DNA of 64,000 nucleotides, from NCBI GenBank assembly GCA_016271365.2, contig CM028129.1, positions 458,504,501-458,568,500 on the forward strand, given 5' to 3'. Positions within the stretch are counted from its first letter, which is position 1. The number at the start of each line of letters is the position of its first letter. Made by a program: the position numbers and the translations under genes. Shown here piece by piece: positions 1 through 11,125 of the stretch. The notes under the pieces were generated by a model. It worked only from the letters and a program-made list of their open reading frames with translations. It was not told where the DNA came from and made no database searches. The DNA comes from Neoceratodus forsteri. Its lineage: Eukaryota; Chordata; Ceratodontiformes; Ceratodontidae.

Positions 1-2604
1 GACCTCCCCTCATTATTAAATGAGTTGGGCAACTATGATTGGTCATGCATCAGTCATTTTGCCTCAACAGATGAGGCACTGTCGTTCTTTAAGTCCAATT
101 TCATCACCATCTGGGACCTCACCCCCTCAGACAGTCCAGAGTCCGAGGTGCTCATCTACCATGGATCACTCCCGATGTCCTAGCCCACCTCCGAATCCGA
201 AACAAGGCCTGGAAAACCTATAAGACCTCAAAATCCCAGGCTGACCTCCAGACCTACAGAGCACTCAGCAATTCTAGTACTAAAATAATCTGCCAAGCAA
301 AGGCCAACTATTTCTCATGCGCATTCAATTCCTCCTCCCATCTCCTGTCTCATTTCTGGAAGGTGGTCAAATCGCTTCTATGCCTGCCATCACATCCATC
401 AATCCCGTCCCTGCAGGTTGGTGGTCACACCATCACTGACCCCTCAGAAGTTGCCACCTTGTTCAACACTGTCTTGACTACCAGCCATGCTACTCCCAGG
501 GCCACCCCACACCAGGCTCAGCATGCCCCCCACTGACACCGCATCTTGTGGCGCTGCAACTCAGGGTTTCTCCTTCCTGCAAGTCACCCCTGATGAGTTA
601 TACAATGCACTGGTTGCCCTTAACCCTGAAAAGGGAAAATGTCCCATGGGGTTGGACTCCAAAATGCTCCACCTGTCAGCCCCTGCCATAGTTCAACCCC
701 TAGCCGTGCTATTTAACTTATTATTCATCCTAGCAGAAGTCCCCACTGAGTGAAAACATGCCACCATAATCCCACTTCCAAAGGGGGGTGATGCCTCAAA
801 CCCAAGCAACTACCGGACCATCTCCCTCCTACCGACCCTTGCCAAGATACAAGAACGCCTGGTTCTCTTTTGCCTATCCACCTATCTGGACTCCACTTCC
901 TTCTTTTCCCCCTACCAGTCTAGCTTTAGGAAATCCCACTCCACTACCACCTCCCTTCTTAGGATTACTGACTCCATCCTCTCAGGGATGGATGCTGGCC
1001 ACATTACTGCCGCCATCTTTATTGACCTTGCAAAGATTTTTGATATGGTGACTCACTCTCTTCTCCTGACAAAACTTGCTAAGGCTGGCCTATCTGGCTG
1101 GGCCACATCTTGGTTCCACTCCTACCTCACTGGTAGATCCCAAGCTGTCTGTATCAGAGCGTCCATGTTGGACCCCCTCCCAATCACGTCAGGAGTGCCT
1201 CAAGGATCTGTCCTAGGCCACCTCATATTCTCAGTCTTTCTAAATGATTTGCCATCCACCTGCACACACTCCGCCATCCATATGTATGCAGACGACACGA
1301 TGCTATACGCATCCGGCCCCTCACCCTCTGAAGTTGCGTCCAGACTTCATCACAACTTCATCACAGTCCAGCACTGGCTCCACTCAACTAACCTCCTCCT
1401 AAATGCTAGCAAAACAGTCTCCTTAACCTTTGGGATGAGGTAGAAAATTTCTAGGCTCCCTTCACCATTAGTTTTTCACATCCTGGAAGGGTCCCCACTG
1501 GAGTCCTGCACCACTTTCAGATACCTCAGTGTCTGACTTGACCAGCACCTCAACTTTTCCACACATATTGACTCCTTACTTAAGAAGCTGCACCCAAGGC
1601 TTGGTGCACTTTACCGCAATCGTGACAACATACCCCTTCCAGCCAGGAAAGTCATTATAAATAAAATGATCCTCCCAGTCCTCGACTATGGCGACATAGT
1701 CTACAGTGCTGTCCCGAAGACCACATAAGCTAGGCTGGACCCTCTCTTCCACTTTTTTTGCCACTTTGCCCTAAACAGCCTCTACTCCACACACCACTGT
1801 GCCCTATATCAAGCAATGAACCTCACCTCATTTAACTATCACAGGCTAACTCACTGCACAAAAATTACGGCCAAGCATTGGTCTCAGCGGCTCCCTTCCT
1901 ACCTCTCCAACATCTTAACAAACCCTAGCGCACAATCATACACACTCAGAAACTCAGACTCCAGGTCCCTAGCTGTCCCATACTAATCTACCTCCACTGG
2001 GTAATCAGGGTTCAGCTATTGCATTTCCTCATTATGGAACTCCCTCCCAGCTATCATTCATCGCTTCACCTCTCTGTCACACCTAAACTCCATGCTCCAA
2101 GATCATTTCATCCCTACCTGTGCTTGTGTCTAGGAGCCTACCAACTGCTAGGCAACTCTCTGGGAATGTTGGCACTTAGCAAATTTGTAATTCATCAGTA
2201 TCTAACTATTGTCCACTCGCCTTATACTGTATCTCGTATGGCTCAAAACTTCATTTTGTTGTACTCTTGCTGTATGTAACTGCTACCAACTGCCACACTC
2301 AGTCCTGTATGTAGTGGTTTCTGAAACAAATGTAAGTGATCTTCCACAATATATTCACTTGTCAATCCTGACTTCAAGTGCTTTCTCATAATGTACGTAC
2401 TGTGGTTGCCAATTTGTCTCTCTCAAGCTATTACTGACATGTAACCAGATCCTAATGTTAATATTTCTCCCACTATGTATTTTCTTGTCTATACTGTGTA
2501 AACTGTTCTACTATCTTCTCCCCTCCCCCAGGATGCATCTGTAATTGAGCAGTACTCTGCTCAGCATGCCTTCCTGGTAAAACGCTTAAATAAATAAATA
2601 AATA
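1..2604 (+). mobile_element. LINE family A copy 1 (L2/Rex1-like), cut by window edge
   Basis: This is the 3' part of a non-LTR retrotransposon; the endonuclease lies before the window. Bases 1-480 translate in pieces into the linker between endonuclease and reverse transcriptase. Bases 590-1440 hold the reverse transcriptase and 1480-1780 the region behind it (WFHSYLTGR, SGVPQGSVLG and YADDTMLY are visible). A 3' UTR of about 700 bases follows and ends in a short AAAT repeat at 2585-2604 after a GCCTTCCTGGTAAA tail. Stops and shifts break the frame (for example the TGA near 752). A second copy lies at 50100-54300. The CR1/L2/Rex1 superfamily is clear from the motifs; the exact clade is not. 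Confidence 0.85.
988..1443 (+). pseudogene. Reverse transcriptase fragment of LINE family A
   Basis: This 151-codon open frame covers the core of a LINE reverse transcriptase. It starts at the palm motif (IDLAKIFDMVTHSLL, where the family usually reads DLxKAFDTV), then has the SGVPQGSVLG loop and the catalytic box YADDTMLY near 1275-1300. It would copy the element's RNA into DNA at a nicked target. The frame ends at a TAG where the family normally continues through SKT...F; the downstream part is readable only in another frame. It is therefore a broken piece of a protein that was once about 900-1000 residues. Confidence 0.8.
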
Positions 2605-2993
2605 AGTCACATGCCTTAGCCAGACAGGAAGGAAGTGAGTCAGAGAAGCAGTTTCACATTCTCCTTTTCATTCATAGAGGTAGAAGGCTTTGTGAGAGAG
2701 CAGTGTAGAGTCAGTGACTGAAAGTAATTTATTGCTTTTCTGTAAAGAAAATAACTTTTTTAAAAGCTATATCTTTATTTAGTTTTTGTATTGTGTTTGT
2801 GATTTTTTTTGGTAGTGAATTTTTTTTATAAGTTTTGTTTTGTGTGTGTGTGAGTGTGTGTGCATGCTGGAGACTTGTGTGGGAGGGATGGACCCTGGAG
2901 AAGGTGAGTCGATGGCCTGTGGGCACGGTCAGAAGAGGGGAGTGCGGACACGTGGGGGTGGTCATGTGATACTGGACTGTTCCTGACTCCTGG
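2605..2993. other. Unassigned spacer
   Basis: No gene or known repeat is recognised. The stretch contains T-rich runs and a TG-rich patch at 2837-2862. It separates the AAAT tail of the first LINE from the coding-like patch that follows. Confidence 0.5.
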
Positions 2994-3750
2994 GTGTTGC
3001 TTCCCCCCAGTAGAAGCAACAGCAGCAGTAGCAGCAGCACCAGTGCCACTAGTGGCTGCTGTGCATCCACCTTCTCTGTCACTACCATCACCACTGGTAG
3101 CAGCTGTAGGTGCTCCAGCAGCACCCTATCCATCACCTCCACAGCTACAGGAGGGGACCCTGGAAACCATAGGTGGTGCAAGAACTATGTCTTGTCCCCC
3201 CCTCAGCTCCCCAGCATAGGATTTTTTAACTCTGTGGGGGGTGACAGCACAGTCATGGTGTGTCATCTGTGTGGTGTGCTGGTGTGCTGTGACCCACGGG
3301 GGACACATACAGTATGAAGACTGGTTGCCAATGCACCCACATGTTCAACCACCACAAGGCGGAGTGGCAGGCTACCATGGAAGGGGCCAGGCATCCACCT
3401 GCTGGCCCTTCTGTGGCAGTGGCTGAGGGTGCTGCTGGGGTTAAAGTTGTGCCTTGCCACAACAGTAGGAGGGCAAGTACAGCAGCTGCACCTCCACCAA
3501 CACCACCACCACAGCCACCAGCACCACCCTCTCCACCACCACCATTACCTGGATTTCCACCTACAGCGGACCCCGTCACAGTCCCTGCAACAGAGGCTGA
3601 CATCACCCTGGTGTGGGTGGCCCTGGAGGAGAAAAATCTGAGGGTCAGTGCTTTGCAGCAGCAGATTGACACAATATAAGAACAGCAGAAGCAAATACTG
3701 ACAATGTTGCACCTGTTGCTGGACCACTACGGCATCCCATGGCCACATTA
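2994..3750 (+). pseudogene. Low-complexity Ala/Pro/Gln-rich coding-like sequence
   Basis: I do not recognise this sequence. A forward frame through about 3000-3215 is rich in Ala, Val and Pro, encoded partly by GCA/GCAGCA runs. A second frame, 3314-3679, encodes 121 residues with a central Pro-rich block (PPPTPPPQPPAPPSPPPPLP) and then ALEEKNLRVSALQQQIDTI. After the TAA stop at 3677 the same frame goes on with EQQKQILTMLHLLLDHYG, so a heptad-like helix is cut by a stop. This could be a decayed regulatory protein from a DNA transposon or a retrocopy. Compositional bias alone could also create such open frames. Confidence 0.3.
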
Positions 3751-3840
3751 AGGGATTGTTTTCTGGCCCCCCACCCCACTACTGTTTTGTATTCTTTTTG
3801 TGTGTTTTTTCTTTGTTGTTGTTTAATAATACACATTTTG

Positions 3841-4402
3841 CCTTCAAGGGGAATCTTTCTTGCTCCACATAGTGCAATACATTTCTGTGAAAGCCGCCCA
3901 TAATTTCATTACAGTGTGTCACATGATGGAGGAATTCCCATTCTGAAAAGCTGCTCACATTCTGCCCGCCTTCTCAGCAACTTTAGGACGTGATGCCAGG
4001 GAGATCATGGGTGCGTGCTCCATTACAGTGAATGTCCAATTGTCCGGCAGCTTTCTGAATTTTTCTTTATGTTATAATGGTCAGTTTGTGGTGAAACGTG
4101 TGGACACGTTTCCAGTAAGAATTGTCTTGTTAGTGAAAACGTTCCCACATTTCACCATAAAGTGAACCTTATAACATAACAAAACATTGGGATAGCTGCT
4201 GGACATTCACTATGGTGTAGTATGCACCTGTGCTCCCCCTAGCATCACATCCTAACATTGCTGAGAAAGGGGAGCAGAATGGGGGCCGCTTTTCTGAACA
4301 GGAATTCCTCCATCATGTGACACACTGTAATGAAATTACAGGCGGTTTTCTCAGAAATATGTTGCACTCTGTGGAGCAAGAAATATTCCACTAGAAGTAA
4401 GG
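3841..4402. repeat. 562-bp fold-back (long inverted repeat) element
   Basis: The two halves are inverted copies. The left arm reads CTTGCTCCACATAGTGCAA, then TTTCATTACAGTGTGTCACA; the right arm (reverse complement of about 4130-4402) reads CTTGCTCCACAGAGTGCAAC, then the same TTTCATTACAGTGTGTCACA. Similarity continues to a centre near 4125 (GTTTCCAGTAAGAATT against AATTCTTACTGGAAAC). The outermost matching bases are CCTT/AAGG. This layout suits a miniature inverted-repeat or fold-back DNA transposon. No convincing target duplication is seen at the ends, so the superfamily is open. Confidence 0.75.
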
Positions 4403-5034
4403 CCCCCACATATTAGATTATGTGCATCACCATAACTATATAACGTGGTGAATCTGTGTAAAGCAGCAGCGCAACAATCTGTTGAGAACTCTGACCTATA
4501 TTTTTGAATGCTGTGTTACAACTGCCTTTACTTACATCCTGACTGGAATGATACTAGAATTTCCAGTAGTTGAGTCTGCTGTACCACCTTTTTTCATGTG
4601 TGAAATAATGAAAGGAGTATTATTTTTAAATTGGTGCTGACCAGGTCTTTGTCATTGTTTTCCTCTGCTTTTCCCCAGCACATCAGTTAGTTGTTATATA
4701 TCACTTCTGTTGTAAATTAACAGTTATGCGGTAGGCAGTGTTTTATGACACCACAGAACAATATTTATTGAAAAGCAGCTGCAAATAAATACAAACCTGG
4801 TCAAAACAATATTAAAAGCCGTGCTCATTTTTTTTTCATACATGAAAAAAGTAGTCAACTAAGTAAAGCATACAGAAATTGTGAAAAGAAGCGTATCATT
4901 CAAGTCACGACTAGGAGTAACTAGTGGCTGTGGCAATGTAAAGTAGTATAAAAAAATACAGTTCAAAATTGTCACGACATTCTTGCAATGCTACTTTAAT
5001 TGATAATGTCAGTATGACATCATGAGTTCACAAC
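4403..5034. other. Unassigned spacer
   Basis: AT-rich sequence with several A or T runs. No open frame, terminal repeat or LINE motif is recognised. Confidence 0.5.
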
Positions 5035-5171
5035 AATCACACAACATGCAAAATGCATCCCCAGAATTAGAGGTGCCCTCAGTCATGCGTGCAGTGGTGG
5101 CACAGAGTCCCCAGATTTTTTCTACAGGCCCAAAATGTGTCCTCCTTGTGTGCAGAAAATTGACAAGTGAT
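5035..5171 (+). repeat. Left part of 152-bp satellite array
   Basis: This is one partial unit of the tandem repeat that continues at 11126-11950. It has the shared blocks TCAGTCATGCGTGCAGTGGT, CACAGAGTCCCCAGATTTTT and AAAATTGACAAGTGAT. The array is cut exactly after the last block by the L1 insertion, so this unit and the right-hand array were once joined. Confidence 0.85.
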
Positions 5172-5314
5172 CGGGAGTCACGTGATGTGGGACGCTGTGT
5201 AGCTGGTTTTCGCTAGAGCTCCGTCATCCACCTCGTTATTTTGTTCAAAATAACTCCATCCAAGGTGTTAAATCACCAAGGAAGCTCAAGATATCGTCAG
5301 CGGAGAGTGTTGGG

Positions 5315-6177
5315 TTGTGTCCCATGGAGGCAGATATGCGCAAGCAGCCCCCGAAGCACACCCCGCCTGCAACCCCCGAAAAGGCTGCAAAAAAATCCAA
5401 GGCCTCGGCCTCTGCGCTTGTACATGGGGTGAGCGAGAGCAGCATTCCGGAGGAACCCTTAACACTTACGCGGTTTCTGGATGAGATGGGACCCCTAAAA
5501 ATTACAATTTTGGAAGTAGCAGGGGAGGTGAAAAACATCAATACTGCTATTGAGGATCTTTCTCGGAGGGCCTCCGACAGTGAAGCACGAGTGAAGTCAC
5601 TGGAAAGAAGCAAAGATGTAATGGAGACATCGGTGGCAAAAATATCACAGAAATTGCAGAAATTGAAAGAAAGTGGAAGACCTAGAAGGTCGGAGTAGGC
5701 ATAATGTAGTTTTCATCGGATTGCCGAAAAAGTCGAAGCAAACGACCCGATCACTTTGCCCAGAAGATGGTTGAAAAATAGCAGGGCCCTCGCTTTTGGG
5801 CCTAAATATATTGTGAGAGAGCACATAGGCATTAGCCCACTGCCATCACCAGATCACCCTCCAAGACCGTTTATCTTGAAATTTCTAAATTATCAGGAAA
5901 AGCAGCTGCTGATTAACAAGGCAAGAGAAGACAAAGAGATTTATTGGGAAGGCACTAAGATCAGGGTAGTCCAAGACCTTCCTTTGTCTGTCAGACAGAA
6001 GCAAGCAACCTATCACCCACTCGTTAAAAGGCTGATACCTGCTGGGGTGAAGTTTAAAATGGGATACCCGGCAAGATTCCAGGTTATATAGGGAAAGAGT
6101 GGAAATCTTTTGACTCTTCTGATTCAGCTGCAGCAGTTTTGAAGGAAGCATTCCCTGACCTGTTTAGGGGCTCATGA
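5315..6177 (+). pseudogene. L1 ORF1 RNA-binding protein (frameshifted)
   Basis: L1-type ORF1 proteins are trimeric nucleic-acid chaperones that coat the element's RNA. The N-terminal frame (127 codons) has a basic, Lys/Pro-rich head and a coiled-coil (residues about 60-115). After a shift near 5680 the sequence reads EDLEGRSRHNVVFIGLP, the RRM entry typical of the family. Further shifts follow before LPLSVRQKQATYHPLVKRL and the C-terminal domain, ending in FPDLFRGS and a TGA at 6175. The ATG at 5315 is the first in frame with the coiled-coil. The shifts near 5680, 5745 and 6085 make it non-functional. Confidence 0.8.
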
Positions 6178-7099
6178 GGTGGGCCTGGATCTCTTATATG
6201 GCCTTATTATGGGGCTTATAGTGCGATCTCTCTAATGGGGACTGATGGTCGAATGGAAGGGATTTGAACCTCGATCTTTGGAGGGCCCAAGGTTTAATTT
6301 CATTTTTTGGCTCTGAAGTTCTGTTTGTTGCAGTGCAGAGATCATCAATCGGGGCACCTCGACATGTGGGACTGGATTCCCTGTGCGGCTTCAACTCCAA
6401 TGTCATGCTACTTGGTGGACATTATGGACCCTTTTTCCGCTGGATATATATTTTTTTTGTTCACCTTATCCGGACTTTGGCGTTTAGTCACTGTATAAAT
6501 CAGATGAGCATTATTCGGGACTGGATTGTTTTATTTTCACTGACTTAATTAACTGGACTTTCTTCGTCGGGAAGGGGCCCCCCTTTATTTTTGGCTCTAA
6601 TCTGGTCTATTAGTTGTCTGGGCCTGGGGGCTTTAATTGTTCCTTCCTCATTATTTTTGCTCATTTTCAGATGGGCACGGTAGAGTATGGGATCAACTCT
6701 TTCAGTCACATTTGTATTGATATATTTGGCTAATTTCTAAAAATAGAAATGGAATTCTAGAATAGGATTTTAAGATGACAATAGGAGTTTGTTGTTAGGA
6801 CTTGATGTTATTGGGGTGTAGAGGGACGAGGCGGGGAGGAGGGCGAGTATCCTGTTATCATGGGCCATACAGCGACATGGTGGGGAGGGAGGGTGGGTTA
6901 CAGGGGTTTCATGGATTAGAGGGGAATGATTTTGTTCACTGTGAGGGGACTATAAGGGAGGAGGGCCTCTGGGGAATTTGGGGATTCTTATTATGTTTAT
7001 GGGAAAGGGACACAAGGTGGCTGGTTCATGGACAAGATGGGGATGTAGGGTGTTTACTATACTCTATTTTGTGTTTGATGAACATGGAAGTGATACTTA
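6178..7099 (+). other. Long inter-ORF spacer of the L1 element
   Basis: About 920 bp separate the ORF1 stop from the first recognisable ORF2 codons. The sequence is T- and G-rich and has no conserved frame; the open frame at 6264-6548 has no LINE motif. It belongs to the LINE because the target duplications lie outside it. This is much longer than the few tens of bases between the ORFs of mammalian L1. Confidence 0.6.
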
Positions 7100-10000
7100 C
7101 ATTAAACTTTGTACATGGAATGTTAAGGAGTCAGACATAGAGTGAAGCAATATAGAATACTGAAGTATCTAGAGGCAGCAAGGGTCAAGATAGCTTTCTT
7201 GCAAGAGACCCATTTGCTACAGGATGAAAGCAAGGGTCTGAGAAGAATGCAATATGGGGAGGTTTTTTCAGCACAGGGCACCACAAAGAGCAAAGGGGTT
7301 TCGATCTTAATCCATAGGTCGGTACCTTTTGTTCCCAATAGGGTTATTACTGACAAAGAGGGTAGGTTTGTTTTAGTGGTTGGGAAACTATATAGAAGGG
7401 AGGTATTGCTAGGGATGGTTTATGGGCCTAATTCTGACAGTCATGATTTCTTAACCCACTTGTTGAAGGTACTATTACCTTTTAACCATTTGCCTATAAT
7501 TATAGGGGGGGACTTTACTTTGACTCTTGACCCTATATTAGATAGGTCCTCAGGGTTACGCATGTACTTCACTCCAGCTATTTTGGCTTTAACTGATTTA
7601 ATGGCGCGTATGGGCCTGGCAGATGTTTGGAGGGTTCTCCACCCACAAGCAAAAGAATATTCTTTCTACTCTCCGGTACATAAGTCGGGTTCGAGAATCG
7701 ATTATATATTTCTTTCTCGTGCCTTGCTTAAAGGTGTTATTAACTCGGAGATAGTGGCAGCCCCCCTGTCAGACCATTCAGCGGTAGAGGTTGTGATCTC
7801 ATTTCCCTCTTCGCTGGGCAAGGGCAGCAGATGGAAAGTAAACAATCAGTTGCTTAGAGTACCCAAGGTGGTCCGGTATTTGACCTCCCAATTGGAAGAG
7901 TTTATTTCTTTCAATTTGAAAGAAGAGACCCAGCCAGATATTCTCTGGTCAACAGTCAAGGTATACATGAGGGGTCTCCTAATAAGTCAGGCCACTAAGA
8001 GGAAAAAAGATAGGAATGCCTCAATGTTGGAGTTGTTGAGGCAGATTAAGGAGTTGCAGGCAGCATTGATTTCTAACCCACATGAAGAGACAGAGCTTAA
8101 GCTAATCAAAGTCAGGGATGAGTACCTTAAAGTACTGGGAGACCAAGCTGAATTGGCCATTATTAAAACCAAAGCCATGTATATAGATCAAGGTGAAAAG
8201 CCTGGTAGACTTCTGGTCAGGCATCTAGCACAGTTGGAAGCATCTCGGCTTATTGAAGGGGTTAGATCGGAGAGGGATGGGTCTATTAAAACATCCCCGG
8301 AGGTTATTGCTCTTGTTTTTCGGAATTATTATGAATCTTTGTACGGGGGCATGCAGTTACCCCCACAGCAGAGTGACATCCAAAAATACTTAGATAGGAT
8401 ACCACTTCCTAAATTGGAGGAAGCTGATATTAGCTCCTTATTGCTGACATTACTCATACCGAGATTGAGGCTGCTATTAAAGCTTTGCCTATCGACAAGA
8501 CACCTGATCCCGATGGCTTTTCGCCCAATTTTTAAAAAGCCTTTTCTTCCCACTTGATTCCCCTGTTAGCCAGCTTATACCGACATATTTTATCGGGGGC
8601 AGATACAGATAAATATTTGTTTGAAGTGTTAATAGTACTGATCCCTAAACCCAACAAACCACTTGAAAACCCAGGTAGTTATCGGCCTATTCCCCTGTTA
8701 AATTATGATATTAAAATTTTAGTTAAGGTTTTGGCCGAGCGAATCAGTAACCTTTTGCCATACTTAATAGGTCCGGAACAAGTGGGTTTTATGAAGGGTA
8801 GATCCTCAGCAGATCATTTTAGGACATTGTCACATGTCTTCTCGGCTTCCGAGGAGACCGGTCTCCAGTTGGCGCTGGTCTCCTTGGATGCCGAGAAGGC
8901 ATTTGATAGGGTTCATTGGTCCTTCCTATTCCAGATGATGATGAAGGTGGGCTTTCCTGAAAAGTTTGTAGGGCGGATCAGGGCCCTATATTCAAATCCG
9001 ATGGCAAGAGTGGCGTGTAATGGTGCTATATCCGCGCCTTTTGCAATACAGGTGGTGAAGAGACATGGCTGTCCTTTATCTCCTTTGCTTTTTAATCTTT
9101 ATTTAGAACCCCTAATAAGACATATAGTCTCTAACCATATGATCAGTGGGATTAAGATGAGGGATCAGGTAATAAAGGTCTCGGCCTTCGCTGATGATCT
9201 GCTGATCTATGTGTCAAAACCAGCTACTTCAGTCCCAGTGTTGTTGAATGCAATCAAGGAGTTTAGTTTACTATCCAACTACAAGCTGAATCAGGAGAAA
9301 ACAGTGGTGTTCCCCCTGACCAGCCGAGTTATCAAAAAAGATATTATTGATTTGGGATTGGGTTGGAACTCCAAATCTCTTAACTACCTGGGGCTCATTC
9401 TAGTAAACAATCCAGATCGTCTTCGTCAACTTAACTTGGACGCCTTAATTCGGAGTATAGATTTGGACATGAAAAGATGGGCACAGCTTTCCTTATCACT
9501 TTAGGGCAGGATAAACGTTGTCAAAATGAATATTTTCCCAGGCTCTTTACCCATTATCCATGCTTAATATTTGGATTCCACTGGCGTGGTTTAATAGACT
9601 TCATAAGTTAATAGCCGATTTTATTTGGAATTTTAAAAGGCAAGGATGTCATATACTAAATTAGCAGCGCCTAAGCCAGGGTGGATTAAGGTTGCCCCAC
9701 TTTGCTTTTATCATTGGGCAGCCAGATTAACAAGTATGGTAGATGGACGGTCCATTTACGCCTGCCAGACGTAAAGATTATATCCCTCTTTGGTTTAACC
9801 TCGAGGTTGCCATTATCAGGAAAATGGGTATTAACCCTGAAGCCTTGTTATTTACTCCTCCGAAGCTATCTCCCTTCACTAAGGATTCCCCTATTGGTGT
9901 TTCCCTAAGGATGCATAGTCAGCTCTGCAGCTACCTGAAATATGACTATAGTATGGATGGTTATCAGCCTATGATGGGTAATCCCAATGGATGATAGGAG

Positions 10001-10859
10001 CGAAACCTATCGTTAACAGGTGGTTTCCTAATCTTGGGAATGTAGGTTAAACGACCTTTTAGACGAGGAAGGTAGGCCCTGTACAACTCCCCAAATACTT
10101 AGTAGGTTCAATTTGCCCGTAAGTGGGAGTTTCAAGGTATATCAGTTGCGTCACCTTTTAGTCCAGAAAATAGGACTGAATGGGATCACCCAACCCAAGA
10201 TAGATTTTTGGGATAGTGTTAAGTCCCTAATAGGTACCCCGCATGCAGTTTCTAAAATCTACCAGGTGCTACTTCAATGGGCCTTTTCTAATAGTTTTAC
10301 CCCTCCCTCTTATTGGACTAGTGCCTTTCCTAATGTTACTCTGGACTGGTTGCAGATTTGGAACAATTGTCACAATTTTTTGAAGCAGGACTCTCTCAAA
10401 CTAACACAGTTCAAGATATTACACAATATTTATTATTCCCCAAAAGCTATCCAACTTAAAGGTGTTGCCTGAACCCTGCTGCTATAGGTGCGGTTCAAGA
10501 GAAAGTGACCTTTGCATATTTTCTGGTATTGCCCAAAAGTCGCTCCATTATGGTCTGATATAAAAGATAAGGCTAGTCCTTTGTTGGGCTTAGAGGAGAT
10601 GTTTAAACCAGAGGTTTGTCTCCTAGGAATCATATTGTATTTTCCGGTTACTCTGAGAAAGTTTCATATATCACTGATTTCTATTACAGTCAAGCGGTTA
10701 GTGCTTAGACATTGGAAGGATTCCATCAGGATTTCCTACTCAGAATGGTTATCAGAGTTGTTAGCCTCGCTCAGGATAGAAAGAAGGATAGCTATATTGC
10801 ATGACCAGCTGCCTCGCTATGAGATAATCTGGTCCCCGCTAGTTATTGCCTATTTATGA
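7100..10859 (+). pseudogene. L1/Tx1-type ORF2: endonuclease-reverse transcriptase (broken)
   Basis: This ORF supplied target nicking and reverse transcription. The endonuclease begins around 7105 (CTWNVK, then a one-base loss near 7141) and runs through FLQETHLL, VYGPNSD, IIGGDF, SRIDYIFLS and LSDHSAVE (7190-7790), so the APE-type catalytic boxes are visible. The reverse transcriptase (8550-9504) shows SYRPIPLLN, DAEKAFDRVHWSFL, GCPLSPLLFNLYLEPLIRHI and FADDLLIY (near 9187). A shift around 8450, a stop near 9502 and several later shifts break it; the C-terminal part is readable to a stop at 10857. The GCPLSPLLF form places it in the L1/Tx1 group and apart from the CR1/L2 copies elsewhere here. 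Confidence 0.88.
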
Positions 10860-11125
10860 TCATTGAGAGCCATACTTCCCTGGCTGACTATGTATTATAC
10901 AGCACCTTGTGTCCCAGGATTTTTTTTCTTTTTCCTTTCGGGAGGTGGGAGGGAGGGGGGCCCTGGGGATGGGGGTCACAGAGGCACTTGTCCAGGGTGT
11001 GTTCTGTCTTTCATATTCTCGTTGGACAAATATGCAAATGTACACCATGTATTGTCTCTTAAGTTCTGTTCATTGCCTCTGTGTAAGCTTAAAGTCCAGT
11101 AAAAAGTGAATGGCAAAAAAAAAAA

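Larger units (their letters stand above)
5172..11125 (+). mobile_element. Nearly full-length L1/Tx1-type LINE
   Basis: This two-ORF LINE of 5,954 bp has a short 5' UTR, ORF1 (5315-6177), a spacer of about 920 bp, ORF2 (about 7100-10859), a 3' UTR of about 250 bp and an A tail at 11115-11129. It is flanked by a perfect 16-bp duplication, AAAATTGACAAGTGAT, at 5156-5171 and 11126-11141; the first four A of the right copy merge with the tail. The 5' end, GGGAGTCACGTGA, follows the left copy directly, so the element looks untruncated. Both ORFs contain frameshifts, so this copy is dead but fairly young compared with most of the window. Confidence 0.92.

Noticed and set aside
2729..3672. Overlapping reverse-strand open frames of 139-150 codons
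   Set aside because: They mirror the GCA- and CCA-rich forward sequence; the peptides are runs of Leu, Val and Gly without motifs.
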